From Rubellimicrobium mesophilum DSM 19309 (GTDB taxonomy: Bacteria; Pseudomonadota; Alphaproteobacteria; Rhodobacterales; Rhodobacteraceae), in assembly GCF_000600335.2 (NCBI RefSeq), contig NZ_KK088582.1:100895-164894 (forward strand): a stretch of DNA of 64,000 bases, read 5' to 3'. Positions within the stretch are counted from its first letter, which is position 1. Each line of letters starts with the position of its first letter. Below, piece by piece: positions 28,215-39,538 of the stretch. A program made the position numbers and the translations under genes. The notes beneath the pieces are model-generated. The model was not told the DNA's origin, ran no database searches, and was given only the letters and a program-made list of their open reading frames with translations.

Positions 28215-28820
28215 TCACGGATTCAGCCGCACCACGCTCCAATCCAGGCCGGGATCCGGGCGCGACCAGCGGAATCGGTCGTGGAGCCGGAAGGGCCCGT
28301 CGGCCCAGAACTCGATCTCCAGGGGCACCAGGCGGTAGCCCCCCCAGAAGGGCGGACGGGGTGGGCTGGTTCCGAAGCGCGCCGTGACGCGGGCGACCTC
28401 GGCCAGGAGCGCGGCACGGGATTCGAGGGACCGCGACTGGCGGGAAGCCCAGGCGCCGAGGCGGCTCTGGAGCGAGCGGGAGGCGAAGTAGGCGTCGGCC
28501 TGAGGCCCCTCGACCCGGGAGACGAGGCCGCGGGCGCGGACCTGACGGCGCAGGGACTTCCAATGCATGACGAAGGCCGCGCGGCCGGCGGACTCGATCT
28601 CCTCGGCCTTGCGGCTCTCGTGGTTGGTGTAGAAGACGAAGGCCCCGTCCTCGATCTCCTTGAGGAGGACCATGCGGACGTTGGGCAATCCCTCGGCGTC
28701 GACGGTGGCGAGCGCGATGGCGTTGGGGTCGTTGGGCTCGGACCTCCCGGCCTCGGACAGCCAGGCGCGGGCGAGCGCGAAGGGGTCCTCCCCTGCGAAG
28801 ATGCCGGTCCTGTCGGCCAC
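28215..28820 (-). CDS. pdxH: Pyridoxamine 5'-phosphate oxidase
   Basis: FMN enzyme that oxidises pyridoxine/pyridoxamine 5'-phosphate to PLP, the cofactor used by several enzymes here (gcvP, aminotransferase). 201 residues from GTG at 28820. Typical features: [18 protein letters not shown] (FMN), [30 protein letters not shown] and the C-terminal [15 protein letters not shown] with FRLHDRFRW. An in-frame ATG far upstream exists, but the conserved region and an AGGAAAC site favour the GTG. Divergent from fabI. Confidence 0.93.
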   Translation of the reverse strand: MADRTGIFAGEDPFALARAWLSEAGRSEPNDPNAIALATVDAEGLPNVRMVLLKEIEDGAFVFYTNHESRKAEEIESAGRAAFVMHWKSLRRQVRARGLVSRVEGPQADAYFASRSLQSRLGAWASRQSRSLESRAALLAEVARVTARFGTSPPRPPFWGGYRLVPLEIEFWADGPFRLHDRFRWSRPDPGLDWSVVRLNP

Positions 28821-28995
28821 GTTTCCTGTCCCTTTGCCTGCCGCACGCGTAAACCGGCATCCGGCCCCATGGCAACCTATGTTATTCCGAAACGCAGCGG
28901 CAACGTGCCGATAGCGCTCCCACGACCGGCCCTTGATGGGGCACGACGCTTCGCCTACACGAGGCGGAACCAACGCGCGGGAAGGGACGGGCCGC

Positions 28996-29811
28996 ATGCA
29001 GACCGATCTGCTCAAGGGCAAGCGCGGCCTCATCATGGGGCTGGCCAACGACAAGTCCATCGCCTGGGGGATCGCGAAGTGCTGCCACGAGGCCGGCGCC
29101 GAGCTCGCCTTCTCCTACCAGGGGGATGCGCTGCTGAAGCGGGTGACGCCGCTCGCGGCCGAGGTGGGCTCGGACATCGTGCTGCCCTGCGACGTGGGGG
29201 ACATGGAGTCGGTCGACGGCCTCTTCGAGGCGCTGCGGCAGCGCTGGGGGCGGCTCGACTTCCTCGTGCACGCCATCGGCTTCTCGGACAAGAACGAGCT
29301 GCGCGGGCGTTACGTGGACACGAGCCGCGACAACTTCCTCATGACCATGGACATCTCGGTGTACTCCTTCACCGCCGTGGTGAACCGTGCCGAGAAGCTG
29401 ATGACCGAGGGGGGCTCCTGCCTGACGCTCACCTACTACGGGGCCGAGCGGGTCATGCCGCACTACAACGTCATGGGCGTGGCCAAGGCGGGGCTCGAGG
29501 CCTCGGTCCGTTACCTGGCCGAGGATCTCGGCAAGGACGGCATCCGCGTGAACGCGATCAGCGCCGGACCGATCAAGACGCTGGCGGCCTCCGGCATCGG
29601 CGACTTCCGGTACATCCTGAAGTGGAACGAGCTGAACTCGCCGCTTCGCCGGAACGTCACGCAGGACGAGGTGGGCAAGGCCGCGCTTTACCTGCTGTCC
29701 GAGCTGGGCTCGGGCACGACGGGCGAGGTGATGCACGTCGATGCCGGCTATCACCTGGTGGGGATGAAGGCCGTGGACGCCCCCGACATCGCGGTCGCGA
29801 AGGGCGAGTGA
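28996..29811 (+). CDS. fabI: Enoyl-ACP reductase (NADH) FabI
   Basis: Last step of fatty-acid elongation; the target of triclosan. 271 residues, SDR fold. The N-terminus has [14 protein letters not shown] (nucleotide site), the middle has LVHAIGF, and the catalytic pair is Tyr-x6-Lys in [27 protein letters not shown] follows. ATG at 28996 is preceded by GGGACGG. It stands at the head of a same-strand run of seven genes reaching trpE with short spacers. Confidence 0.95.
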   Translation: MQTDLLKGKRGLIMGLANDKSIAWGIAKCCHEAGAELAFSYQGDALLKRVTPLAAEVGSDIVLPCDVGDMESVDGLFEALRQRWGRLDFLVHAIGFSDKNELRGRYVDTSRDNFLMTMDISVYSFTAVVNRAEKLMTEGGSCLTLTYYGAERVMPHYNVMGVAKAGLEASVRYLAEDLGKDGIRVNAISAGPIKTLAASGIGDFRYILKWNELNSPLRRNVTQDEVGKAALYLLSELGSGTTGEVMHVDAGYHLVGMKAVDAPDIAVAKGE

Positions 29812-29833
29812 TGCCCGCCGGGAGGAGGCCTCG

Positions 29834-30442
29834 ATGGAAGGCGTGACTCTTGCGCAGCTCGGGCTCTTCGTGGCGACGCTCTCGGTCGCGATCCTGTCGC
29901 CAGGGCCGGGCATCCTCGCGGTCTCGCACGCCGCATTCAGCATGGGACGCCGTGGAGCCCTGCCCTATGCGCTGGGCCTCGCGCTCGGCGCGTCGCTGTG
30001 GTGCCTGATCGCGCTCCTTGGCCTGACGGTGCTGTTCCAGACCTTCCCGCTCGCGCTGTCGGCCTTCCATGTTGTGGGCGGGCTCTACCTCCTTTGGATC
30101 GCGTTCAAGATGTGGTCCCACGCCGCCGACCCGCTGCCCGAGCCTGCGGGCGCCGGGCGGGGCCTCGCCGCCGGGATGGCGCTGAACCTGTCCAACCCCA
30201 AGCCCGGGCTGTTCTATGCCTCGGTGCTGCTGTCGATCTTCCCGGACCTGCGGGGCATCGGCGCCACCGCCTCGGTCTACGCCGTGGCCCTGAGCGTGGA
30301 GCTCTTCTACTACCTGGGCCTCGCCTCGGTCCTGTCGGCGGCGGCGATCCAGGCGCGCTACTTCGCGGCAAAGCCATGGATCGACCGCATCGCGGCGGTG
30401 CTGATCGCCGTGCTCGGCCTCCTCCTCATCCTGCGACACTGA
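29834..30442 (+). CDS. LysE-family amino-acid exporter
   Basis: A 202-residue inner-membrane protein with five to six helices. LysE/RhtB features include [20 protein letters not shown] near the N-terminus and a central [19 protein letters not shown]. Family members export amino acids such as lysine, homoserine or threonine, or related metabolites. It lies 22 bp after fabI; the substrate cannot be told. Confidence 0.87.
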   Translation: MEGVTLAQLGLFVATLSVAILSPGPGILAVSHAAFSMGRRGALPYALGLALGASLWCLIALLGLTVLFQTFPLALSAFHVVGGLYLLWIAFKMWSHAADPLPEPAGAGRGLAAGMALNLSNPKPGLFYASVLLSIFPDLRGIGATASVYAVALSVELFYYLGLASVLSAAAIQARYFAAKPWIDRIAAVLIAVLGLLLILRH

Positions 30443-30458
30443 CCGAACGGACGACGCC

Positions 30459-30962
30459 ATGATCGACCGCCTGCCCCACGAAAAAGGCTTCCACGTCTCC
30501 TGGGACCAGATCCACCGCGACAGCCGGGCGCTGGCCTGGAGGCTCGACGGCCAGGGACCGGATGCGGGGGCCTGGAGGGCCGTCGTGGCGATCACGCGGG
30601 GCGGCATGGCCCCTGCGATGATCGTGAGCCGGGAGCTCGGCATCCGCACCGTGGATACGATCAGCGTCCAGAGCTACAACCACCAGACGCAGGCCGAGGC
30701 GAGCGTCCTCAAGGCGCCGGACGCGCAGCTCATGGGCGACGGGACCGGCATCCTGATCGTGGACGACCTCGTCGATTCGGGGCGGACGCTGGAGCTGGTG
30801 CGGCAGATGTACCCCAAGGCGCATTTCGCCACCGTCTACGCCAAGCCTAAGGGCAAGCCGCAGGTGGACACCTACGTCACCGAGGTGAGCCAGGACACCT
30901 GGATCTTCTTCCCCTGGGACATGGCGCTGCAATACGTGGAGCCCTATCGCGGGCGGGACTGA
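30459..30962 (+). CDS. gpt: Xanthine phosphoribosyltransferase
   Basis: Salvages xanthine and guanine with PRPP. 167 residues. The PRPP-binding motif is [32 protein letters not shown] and [18 protein letters not shown] at the C-terminus match the Gpt family of proteobacteria. It follows the LysE gene by 16 bp and precedes the DUF2127 gene by 4 bp, in the fabI-to-trpE gene run. Confidence 0.93.
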   Translation: MIDRLPHEKGFHVSWDQIHRDSRALAWRLDGQGPDAGAWRAVVAITRGGMAPAMIVSRELGIRTVDTISVQSYNHQTQAEASVLKAPDAQLMGDGTGILIVDDLVDSGRTLELVRQMYPKAHFATVYAKPKGKPQVDTYVTEVSQDTWIFFPWDMALQYVEPYRGRD

Positions 30963-30966
30963 GGGC

Positions 30967-31458
30967 GTGGCGCGGGAGCGGCCGGACCTCCTCCACGCGG
31001 CCTTCGTCCTCGGCCTGTTCGGCAAGGCGCTCCTGGGGCTGGGCCAGTTCGCGGGGGGCGTGGCGCTGGCGATGTCGCCGCCGGGCACCCTTCCCCGACT
31101 CGTGGACTGGATGGCGCGGAACGAGCTGGCCGAGGACCCGACCGATCCCTTCGCCCGCGCCGTCGAGCGCCTGCTGGCCCATGCCAACCTCGCGCCGGGC
31201 GGCGTCTACACCGTCTACCTGCTGGTCCATGGGCTCCTCAACCTGTTCATCGTGGCGGGGCTCGCGCTGCGGCTGCCGCGCGCCCATGCCTTCGCCATGC
31301 TTTGCCTCGCCGGCTTCGTGGCCTATCAGGTCAGCGAGTTCGTCCGCACGGGGGACCCGATCCTCCTCGTGCTCAGCGCCTACGACCTTGGCGTCATCCT
31401 GCTGGTGCGGCACGAAGGACGCCGCGCTAATTCCCTGCCCCATCGGAGCCGTCCATGA
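30967..31458 (+). CDS. DUF2127 membrane protein
   Basis: A 163-residue protein with four predicted helices. HAAFVLGLFGKALLGLGQFAGG at the start and VYTVYLLVHGLLNLFIVAGL in the middle are typical of DUF2127, a membrane family without known function; the last helix holds DLGVILLVRHEGRR. GTG start at 30967. It overlaps the aminotransferase start by 4 bp (ATGA). Confidence 0.8.
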   Translation: MARERPDLLHAAFVLGLFGKALLGLGQFAGGVALAMSPPGTLPRLVDWMARNELAEDPTDPFARAVERLLAHANLAPGGVYTVYLLVHGLLNLFIVAGLALRLPRAHAFAMLCLAGFVAYQVSEFVRTGDPILLVLSAYDLGVILLVRHEGRRANSLPHRSRP

Positions 31459-32631
31459 CCCTGCCCCGCACCGCGACCACCTTCGCCCCGCCGGTCATGG
31501 AGGCGCGGCGCTGGCTGGAAGGCGTGACCTTCCCGGCGAACCGGCCGCTCATCAACGTGAGCCAGGCCGCACCGGTGGACCCGCCGCCGGCTCCCCTCCG
31601 TGAGGCGATGGCCGAGATGGTGCTGTCGGACCCCTCGGTGCATCTCTACGGGCCGGTCCTGGGGCTGCCGGCGCTGCGGGAGGAGATCGCGGGCCAGTGG
31701 TCGGCGGCCTATGGCGGAGAGGTCCGGCCGGATCAGGTCGCCATCACCTCGGGCTGCAACCAGGCCTATTGCGCGGCCATCGCGACGCTTTGCGCCGAGG
31801 GGGACGAGGTCATCCTGCCGGTCCCCTACTACTTCAACCATCGCATGTGGAACGACATGGCGGGAGTGGTCACGGTGCCCCTACCCTGTGGCCCGGGCCT
31901 GATCCCCGAGGCTGGCCGCGCGGCGGCCCTCGTCACTCCGCGCACACGGGCCATCGTCCTCGTGTCGCCCAACAACCCGGGCGGGGCGGAGTATCCGGCG
32001 GGGACGCTGCGGGCCTTCCTGGAATTGGCGCGGTCGCGCGGCCTCGCCCTCATCGTGGACGAGACCTATCGCGACTTCGACTCGCGCGAGGGGGCGCCGC
32101 ACGACCTGCTCCGCGACCCGGACTGGGACGACACGCTGATCCACCTCTATTCCTTCTCCAAGGCCTACCGCCTCACGGGGCACCGGGTCGGGGCGATCCT
32201 GTCGTCGCCCGGACGGCTCGCCGAGGTCGAGAAGTTCCTCGACACCGTGGCGATCTGCCCGCCTCAGGTGGGCCAGCACGCGGCTCTCTGGGGGATGCGG
32301 CACCTGCGCGACTGGGTCGCGCGCGAGCGGCTGGAGATCCTCGACCGTCGCGCGGCCGTGACGGAAGGGTTCCCGATGCTCGCGGCGAAGGGGTGGGAGC
32401 TCCTGGGCTGCGGCGCCTACTTCGCCTATGCGACCCATCCCTTCCCCGAGGCGTCGGACGCGCTCGCCAGGCGGCTGGTGCGCGAGGCCGGGGTGCTGCT
32501 CCTTCCCGGGACGATGTTCATGCCGGAGGGGATGCCCGAGGCCGCGCGGGGCCTGCGGATCGCCTTCGCCAACGTGGATCGACACGGGGATCGGGGCGCT
32601 GCTCGACCGCCTCGAAGCCGTCACCCCCTGA
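31455..32631 (+). CDS. Class I/II PLP aminotransferase, with a frameshift near the end
   Basis: About 391 residues of fold-type I aminotransferase. The PLP lysine is in SFSKAYRLTGHRVG; VSPNNPGGAEYP (substrate carboxylate and cofactor contacts), VDETYRDF and the N-terminal Tyr-Gly of HLYGPVLGLPALREEI are in place. The specific donor and acceptor are unclear. The frame breaks in the G-run 32586-32589: removing one G gives ANVDRHGIGALLDRLEAVTP and a stop at 32631, the expected family end. Most likely a sequence error. Confidence 0.85.
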
Positions 32632-32701
32632 CGCTTGCGCGCCCCTGCCCGCGCGCCTATGCAGGGCCCCGCCCCGTCAGAGGGCGCGAGGGGGACGGCA
32701 C

Positions 32702-34540
32702 ATGGCGACGCGCAAGAGCACGAAGTGGGTCTACTGGATCATGCTGGCCCTCATCGTGGCGGGCTTCGGCGGCTGGTTCACCGGCGGCGCCGGCGGGCGG
32801 ACCACCTCGATCGGCAGCGTCGGCGAACTGGAGATCTCGCATCAGGACTACGCCAACGCGCTGCGCAACCAGTTGCGTCAGTTCCAGGAGCAGACGGGGC
32901 AGGCCGTCACCTTCGAGCAGGCGCAGGCGGCGGGGCTGGACCGCGCCGTGCTGGCGCGACTGGTGAGCGACCGGGCGCTCGACGCGGAGGCGCGACGCCT
33001 CGGGCTCTCGGTCGGTGACGCGCGCGTGGCGGAGGCGGTCCGTTCCACCCCGGCCTTCCAAGGCATCAACGGCGAGTTCGACCGGCAGGCCTACCGCGAG
33101 GCGCTGCGCCGCAGCGGGCTTCGGGAGGAGGCCTTCGAAACCTCGCTGCGACGGGACAGCACTCGCGCGATGCTCCAGGCTGCCGTTCTGGGCGGCGTGC
33201 CCAAGCCCGAGACCTACGGCAAGCTCCTCGCCGCCTATTCGAACGAACGTCGGGACGTGACCTGGGCGACGATCGGCCCCCGAGGCGGTCGCGGTGCTGC
33301 CGCAGCCCACCGAGGAGGAGTTGCGTGCCTATTACGACGCGCACCCGGATCAGTTCACGGCACCCGAGGTCCGGCAGGTCAGCTACGCCTGGCTCACGCC
33401 CGAGATGATCCAGGGCAAGATGACCGTGGACGACCAGGAGGTCCGCGCCCTCTACGACGAGCGCATCGGCCAGTTCGTGCAGGAGGAGCGGCGGCTCGTG
33501 GAGCGGCTGGTCTACCCTTCCGAGGAAGAGGCGCAGGCCGCGAAGGCGCGGCTCGACTCCGGGGCGGCGAGCTTCGAGGACCTCGTCGCGGAGCGGGGGC
33601 TCCAGCTTTCGGACATCGATCTGGGGATGTGTCCAAGGCGGACCTGGGCGATGCGGCGGACCCGGTCTTCGGGGCCGAGACGGGCAACGTGATCGGCCCC
33701 CTGCCCTCGCCGCTCGGCCCGGCGCTGTTCCGGGTCAACGCCCTGCTCGCCGCCGACGAAACCAGCTTCGAGGAGGCGGCCCCGGACCTGCGGGCGGAGA
33801 TCGCCGACGAGAGGGCGCGCGACGCCATCGGCGAGCTGCTGCCGAAGATCGAGGACCTGATCGCCGGCGGGGCAAGCGTCGCGGACGTGGCCGAGCAGAC
33901 CGACCTCGAGCCCGGCCAGATCGCCTGGTCGGAGGGCGCGGCGGAGGGACCCGCGGCCTACCAGGAGTTCCGCGACGCCGTGCAGGCCGCCCAGCCGAAC
34001 GACATCCCCAAGGAGGTCGAGCTGTCCGACGGCGGCGTGCTGGTGCTGCAGATCGCCGGCGTGACGCCGCCGGCGCTCAGGCCCTACGAGGAGGTGCAGG
34101 CCGAGGTTCGCAAGGCCTGGGACGCCGAGGCTCTGCGGGACGAGATCCTGGCGCAGGCCAATGCGAAGGCGGAGGCCATCGCAGGGGGAGCGAGCTTCGA
34201 GGATCAGGGCCTGACGCCGCAGACGCAGGCTGGGGTGAATCGGCGCGATCCCATCGAGGGGACGCCGGCGAACTTCTCGGCCACGGCGTTCTCCATGTCT
34301 GCCGGCGAGGCCCACGCCCTGCCGACGGAGGATGGAGCCATCGTCCTGCGGCTCGATGCCGTGGAGGCCGCGCCGGAGGACGACGAGAACGTCGCAGCCG
34401 AGCGGGATGCCATCGCCACGCAGGTGTCGAGCAGCATCGCCAACGACCTGTTCCAGGCCTTCGAGCGGCAGCTCCAGGCGAGCACCGAGGTGCGGCTCGA
34501 CGACCGGGCGATCTCGGCCGTGAACGCGCAGATGAACTGA
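32702..34540 (+). CDS. PpiD-like peptidylprolyl isomerase, with two compensating frameshifts
   Basis: A 612-residue membrane-anchored periplasmic chaperone/PPIase. An N-terminal anchor (WVYWIMLALIVAGFGGWF) is followed by a SurA_N-type region with ISHQDYANALRNQLRQF and a parvulin-like middle part (AHPDQFTAPEVRQVSYAWLT). The middle section lies in another frame: one extra C in the run 33277-33281 and one missing G in 33633-33636. Correcting both restores one continuous protein (TIGPEAVAVLPQPTEEEL and DIDLGDVSKADLGD). It helps outer-membrane protein folding in relatives. Its stop shares one base with trpE. Confidence 0.87.
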   Translation: MATRKSTKWVYWIMLALIVAGFGGWFTGGAGGRTTSIGSVGELEISHQDYANALRNQLRQFQEQTGQAVTFEQAQAAGLDRAVLARLVSDRALDAEARRLGLSVGDARVAEAVRSTPAFQGINGEFDRQAYREALRRSGLREEAFETSLRRDSTRAMLQAAVLGGVPKPETYGKLLAAYSNERRDVTWATIGPRGGRGAAAAHRGGVACLLRRAPGSVHGTRGPAGQLRLAHARDDPGQDDRGRPGGPRPLRRAHRPVRAGGAAARGAAGLPFRGRGAGREGAARLRGGELRGPRRGAGAPAFGHRSGDVSKADLGDAADPVFGAETGNVIGPLPSPLGPALFRVNALLAADETSFEEAAPDLRAEIADERARDAIGELLPKIEDLIAGGASVADVAEQTDLEPGQIAWSEGAAEGPAAYQEFRDAVQAAQPNDIPKEVELSDGGVLVLQIAGVTPPALRPYEEVQAEVRKAWDAEALRDEILAQANAKAEAIAGGASFEDQGLTPQTQAGVNRRDPIEGTPANFSATAFSMSAGEAHALPTEDGAIVLRLDAVEAAPEDDENVAAERDAIATQVSSSIANDLFQAFERQLQASTEVRLDDRAISAVNAQMN

Positions 34541-36051
34541 TGGCGCTGCTTCCCGACTACGAGACGTTCCGCCAGGGTTTCGAGGCGGGCTGTAACCAGG
34601 TGGTCTGGACGCGGCTCGCCGCCGACCTCGACACGCCGGTGTCGGTCATGCTGAAGCTCGCGGGGGCGGCCCGGCATTCCTTCATGCTGGAGAGCGTGAC
34701 GGGAGGCGAGGTGCGGGGGCGATACTCGATCATCGGCATGAATCCCGATCTGGTCTGGGAATGCCGGGGGACGCGGAGCCGGCTGAACCGGGCGGCGCGC
34801 TACGACGACGAGGCCTTCGAGGACCTCGAAGGGTCACCGCTGGAGACGCTGCGGGCGCTGCTGGCGGAGTGCCGGATCGACCTGCCGGAGGGGCTGCCCG
34901 CCGCCTCGGCAGGACTCTTCGGATACCTGGGCTACGACATGATCCGGCTGGTCGAGCGGCTGCCGGATGGACGGCCGGACCCGTTGGGGCTGCCCGACGC
35001 GGTGCTGCTGCGGCCTTCGGTGGTGGCGGTGCTCGACGGGGTGAAGGGGGACGTGATCCTCGTGGCTCCGGCTTGGACCGGGTCGGGGCTTCCGGCCAAG
35101 GCCGCCTATGCGCAGGCGGCCGAGCGGGTCATGGACGCGCAGCGGGCGCTAGAGCGCGGCGTGCCGGTGGCGCCTCGGGCGCTGGGTGAGCCGCGCGAGC
35201 CGTCGCCGCCCCGGTCGAACTTCACCAAGGCGGGCTACATGGCCGCCGTCGAGAAGGCCAAGGACTACATCCGCGCGGGCGACATCTTCCAGGTCGTCCC
35301 GGCGCAGCGCTGGACGCAGACGTTCTCGGAGCCGCCCTTCGCTCTCTACCGATCCTTGCGGCGGACGAACCCTTCACCCTTCATGTTCTTCTTCAACTTC
35401 GGCGGCTTCCAGGTGATCGGCGCCTCGCCGGAGATCCTCGTGCGGGTGTTCGGGAAGCAGGTCACGATCCGCCCGATCGCCGGGACCCGCCCGCGCGGCG
35501 CCACGCCCGAGCAGGACCGCGCGAACGAGGAGTCGCTCCTCGCCGACCAGAAGGAGCGGGCGGAGCATCTCATGCTGCTCGACCTCGGCCGCAACGACGT
35601 CGGCCGGGTCGCCAAGCCCGGGACCGTGCGCCCGACCGAGACCTTCGTGATCGAGCGCTATTCCCACGTCATGCACATCGTCTCGAACGTGGTGGGCGAG
35701 CTGGCCGAGGATCAGGACGCGCTCTCGGCCTTCTTCGCCGGGATGCCGGCCGGGACGGTCTCGGGCGCGCCCAAGGTGCGGGCGATGCAGATCATCGACG
35801 AGCTCGAGCCCGAGAAGCGGGGCGTCTACGGCGGCGGGGTCGGCTACTTCAGCGCGAACGGCGACATGGACATGTGCATCGCGCTGCGCACGGCGGTGCT
35901 GAAGGGCGACCAGCTCTACATCCAGTCCGGGGGCGGCGTGGTCTACGACAGCGACCCCGAAGCGGAATACATGGAGACGGTCCACAAGTCGCAGGCGATC
36001 CGCAAGGCGGCCGAGGACGCGGCGATGTTCCGGCCGGAGGGGAACGGGTAG
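34540..36051 (+). CDS. trpE: Anthranilate synthase component I
   Basis: Makes anthranilate from chorismate, the first step of tryptophan synthesis, with a TrpG glutaminase not present here. 503 residues. The tryptophan feedback site appears as MLESVTGG; the chorismate domain has IAGTRPRGATPEQD, LLDLGRNDVGRV, GTVSGAPKVRAMQI and QSGGGVVYDSDPEAEY. It begins on the last base of the ppiD-like stop, so is likely co-transcribed with it. No attenuator is seen upstream. After it comes a 212-bp convergent gap to dusA holding a CtrA-type site. Confidence 0.95.
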   Translation: MALLPDYETFRQGFEAGCNQVVWTRLAADLDTPVSVMLKLAGAARHSFMLESVTGGEVRGRYSIIGMNPDLVWECRGTRSRLNRAARYDDEAFEDLEGSPLETLRALLAECRIDLPEGLPAASAGLFGYLGYDMIRLVERLPDGRPDPLGLPDAVLLRPSVVAVLDGVKGDVILVAPAWTGSGLPAKAAYAQAAERVMDAQRALERGVPVAPRALGEPREPSPPRSNFTKAGYMAAVEKAKDYIRAGDIFQVVPAQRWTQTFSEPPFALYRSLRRTNPSPFMFFFNFGGFQVIGASPEILVRVFGKQVTIRPIAGTRPRGATPEQDRANEESLLADQKERAEHLMLLDLGRNDVGRVAKPGTVRPTETFVIERYSHVMHIVSNVVGELAEDQDALSAFFAGMPAGTVSGAPKVRAMQIIDELEPEKRGVYGGGVGYFSANGDMDMCIALRTAVLKGDQLYIQSGGGVVYDSDPEAEYMETVHKSQAIRKAAEDAAMFRPEGNG

Positions 36052-36160
36052 GCCGATATCCGACCGCGTCGCGGGCGCGGCCTTGCGCAGGCGGAGGACG
36101 CAGCTTCCCCTACCCCGCCGGGCGGCGACCCAGGGACAGGGTCACCATGGCAGACAGAGT

Positions 36161-36176
36161 TTAAGGAACGGTTAAC
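36161..36176. promoter_or_regulatory. CtrA-type site TTAA-N7-TTAAC
   Basis: TTAA (36161-36164), seven bases, TTAAC (36172-36176): an exact match to the full alphaproteobacterial CtrA consensus. It lies between the convergent trpE and dusA genes, with no annotated gene downstream on either side within the gap, so its target is unclear. A perfect 12-bp palindrome TTCCGATCGGAA (36210-36221) lies 33 bp away. The rest of 36052-36263 shows no coding signal. Confidence 0.4.
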
Positions 36177-36263
36177 GACCGGGGAAACTTCGCGGAGAAA
36201 CGGCCGTCGTTCCGATCGGAAGCGGCTCGTGGGCCGAAAGTCCCCGGCGAGGGTTCCTGGCAG

Positions 36264-37278
<1,015 letters not shown>

Positions 37279-37714
37279 TGGAGTTCTCGTGTCCGCATCC
37301 GAGCCGATGTCTTGAACTGCAGGGGCCGCCCCAGCCCGTTCCCCAAGGTCGGACCCATGATCCGGCCCCGCCGAACGCCGCAGGGACGAGGTCGGATCAT
37401 GTAAGCGTCCCCGGAAGCGAATGCTAGGGACAGTCCCGCGCGGCTCCGCCCCGAACGCGCGTCCGTCTTCTCCTTTGCCTGTCCTTCGTCATATCGGCCG
37501 CCCACCCGGGTCCTTCGTCACGCGATCCATGGAGACGGTCGGAGGTCGACCCTCCGTGCCGGAGGCTGGGGCTGTGACGCCGATCCTCTGCGAAAGGGAC
37601 GGTCGGACGGCGGAGCCCGAACCTTTGCAGCATCGAACGGGATCGTTCAGGGAAGTCGGCCCGACGACCCGCGAGGCCGTCTGGCAGCTCCTCCGAAGCT
37701 TCAGGGATACCTCG
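37279..37714. other. 436-bp gap between dusA and the chemotaxis gene
   Basis: No protein-like frame. It holds an inverted repeat CATGATCCG (37356-37364) / CGGATCATG (37393-37401) with 28 bases between, possibly a hairpin near the dusA promoter or the end of the chemoreceptor transcript. Nothing else is recognised. Confidence 0.4.
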
Positions 37715-39026
37715 TCACGCTGCACGAAGGACTGGGGGCCTGATCTCCCGTGGCCGACGATCCCGCGGACCTGCCGGCAGCGGCCCCACCGCCTCCGACC
37801 CTTGGAGCACGTCCTCCTGGGCGATGCTGTCGATCCGGGTGATGGCCACGCTGATCTGGTGAAGGCCGACGGACTGCTCGGCGGCGCCGGCTGCGATGTC
37901 GCTGACCAGGTCATTCAGGCCGACCACCGCACCGACGATCCGGTCGAGAGCCAGCCCGGTCTCGCGGACGAGCTCCGCGCCCTCGCCCACCTGGGACGAG
38001 GAGGTGACGACGAGGCCGCGGATCTGCTGAGTGGCCTCGGCCGCGCGCTGGGACAGCCTGCGGACCTCGCCCGCCACCACCGCGAAGCCACGCCCCCGCC
38101 TCGCCAGCCCGGGCGGACTCCACGGCGGCGTTGAGGGCGAGGAGGTCGGTCTGGCGCGCGATCTCGCCGATCATGTCCACGATACGCTCGATCTCGACGG
38201 CAGAGGTCTCGATGGCCGCCATCGCTTCCACGGCGCGCCGGACGACCTGCCCGGATCTCTCCGCCTCGCCCTTGGCGCCGGCGACCACGTCGCGCGCATG
38301 GGCGGCGCCTCTGGCCGCGGACTTGGCCGTGGCCGCGATCTCCTCGACAGCCGAGGCGGCCTTCTGGCTCTCCTGACGGGTTCGCTCGGTCGTCGCCATC
38401 GCACGCTCCCGGGCGGCCTCGGCCAGGGTCCGGGCATCGGCAGCCTGGGCCACGCTCTCGGCCAGGTTGGCGCGTGCCGCCTCGGTCTCGGCGGCGGCCG
38501 TGGCGGACCTCGCCATGGACCAGACCAGAATGATGCATTCGAACAGCACGATCGCGGCGTGCAGGGCCGTCCGGAACAGGACGTCCGCTAGGCCCACGGT
38601 GGGATAGACCAGGGCCGGAAGGACGACCCCCAGGACGAGGTGGTGGAGGGCCGTCATGCCCACGGCCAGGAGCAGCGCCGGGATGCTGCCCATCGTCGAG
38701 ACGATGGCCAGCATGGCGAAGAACAGCATGTGCGAATCGATCTGCCAGGGATGGCCCGCAAACGCTGCCGTGAAGGCGATGCATTGCCCGACCAAGGCGA
38801 CGCCCAGAGGCATCGGGCGGGCCTTGGGCGTCAGGCGTGACGACAGGAGACCGATGATCGCGAAGAGGGTGGCGCCCACAAGGCTGAGGACCGCCGGCCC
38901 GCCTGTCAGGAGAGCCGCGAGGGGCGGAACCGGCATCGTGGCAAGCGCCACCGCGCGAGCCACGCCCGTGCCGTCCGCCGTCGCTGCGGGGCCTGCCCGA
39001 TCTGCTTCGTCTGGCGACATCGTCAT
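37715..39026 (-). CDS. Methyl-accepting chemotaxis-type receptor with a multi-helix membrane sensor, one frameshift
   Basis: About 436 residues after repair. The first 170 contain six hydrophobic segments, including AAFAGHPWQIDSHMLFFAML, a membrane-embedded sensor type without a periplasmic ligand domain. A coiled coil follows, then the invariant signalling tip EIARQTDLLALNAAVESARAG...GRGFAVVAGEVRRL. One extra base in the C-run 38093-38097 separates ARAGEAG from RGFAVV. The C-terminus (after GSEAVGPLPAG) is unusual and ends early, with no pentapeptide tether. It overlaps the upstream small gene by ATGA. Confidence 0.8.
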
Positions 39027-39334
39027 CGAGTATCCTTGTTACCGCAGAGGATTTCGAGAACGGCGGGGTCCAGGACCAGCCAGGCCCCGGCGAGCTCGTA
39101 GGCGGCCGGCGTCGCGCCCGTCGCAAGGACGGAGAAAGGCGCCGACCCCGGCCCGACGACCCGCCCGCCGGCCGTCTCCACGACCTGTTCGGCCCCGCCG
39201 TCCCAAGGGGGCGCCACCACGAGCACGGGCCCGGCGCCAGCTCCGGGGGCACCGGAGGCGAAGGCCGCCAGATCCAGGCCGACGCACAACGTCAGGCCAA
39301 GGATGGCGACCAGGACTGGATCAGCGATTCTCAT
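39023..39334 (-). CDS. Small exported or membrane-anchored hypothetical protein
   Basis: A 103-residue protein: one hydrophobic N-terminal segment (LVAILGLTLCVGLDLAAFAS), then a compact Gly/Val/Ala-rich domain (PVLVVAPPWDGGAEQVVETAGGR, split as VLVVAPPWDGG and EQVVETAGG) ending LEILCGNKDTR. No family is recognised. Its stop overlaps the receptor start (ATGA), so it is translated first and coupled to the chemoreceptor. A role as accessory or ligand-presenting partner is inference. Confidence 0.6.
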   Translation of the reverse strand: MRIADPVLVAILGLTLCVGLDLAAFASGAPGAGAGPVLVVAPPWDGGAEQVVETAGGRVVGPGSAPFSVLATGATPAAYELAGAWLVLDPAVLEILCGNKDTR

Positions 39335-39538
39335 GTCGACAGGTCTGCCAGAAGGATATCACCAACCGATGAATGCGTCGGTCGGCTGGGCGCGAACATC
39401 TGTCGACTTTGCAGCGATGGCGGCCGAAGGCCCGCCATGCGCATGGGTCAGGGCGTCCGAACGGGTTCGAGCTCCTCGAGGGCGGCACCTTGGGAGGCCG
39501 CTGGGCGCAGGGATGGTCCTGACGAAGCTCGAGTTCGC

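Noticed and set aside
39335..39407. Inverted repeat GTCGACAG/CTGTCGAC upstream of the small exported protein gene
   Set aside because: Only 8 bp with a 57-bp spacer and palindromic cores; such pairs arise easily in GC-rich DNA.
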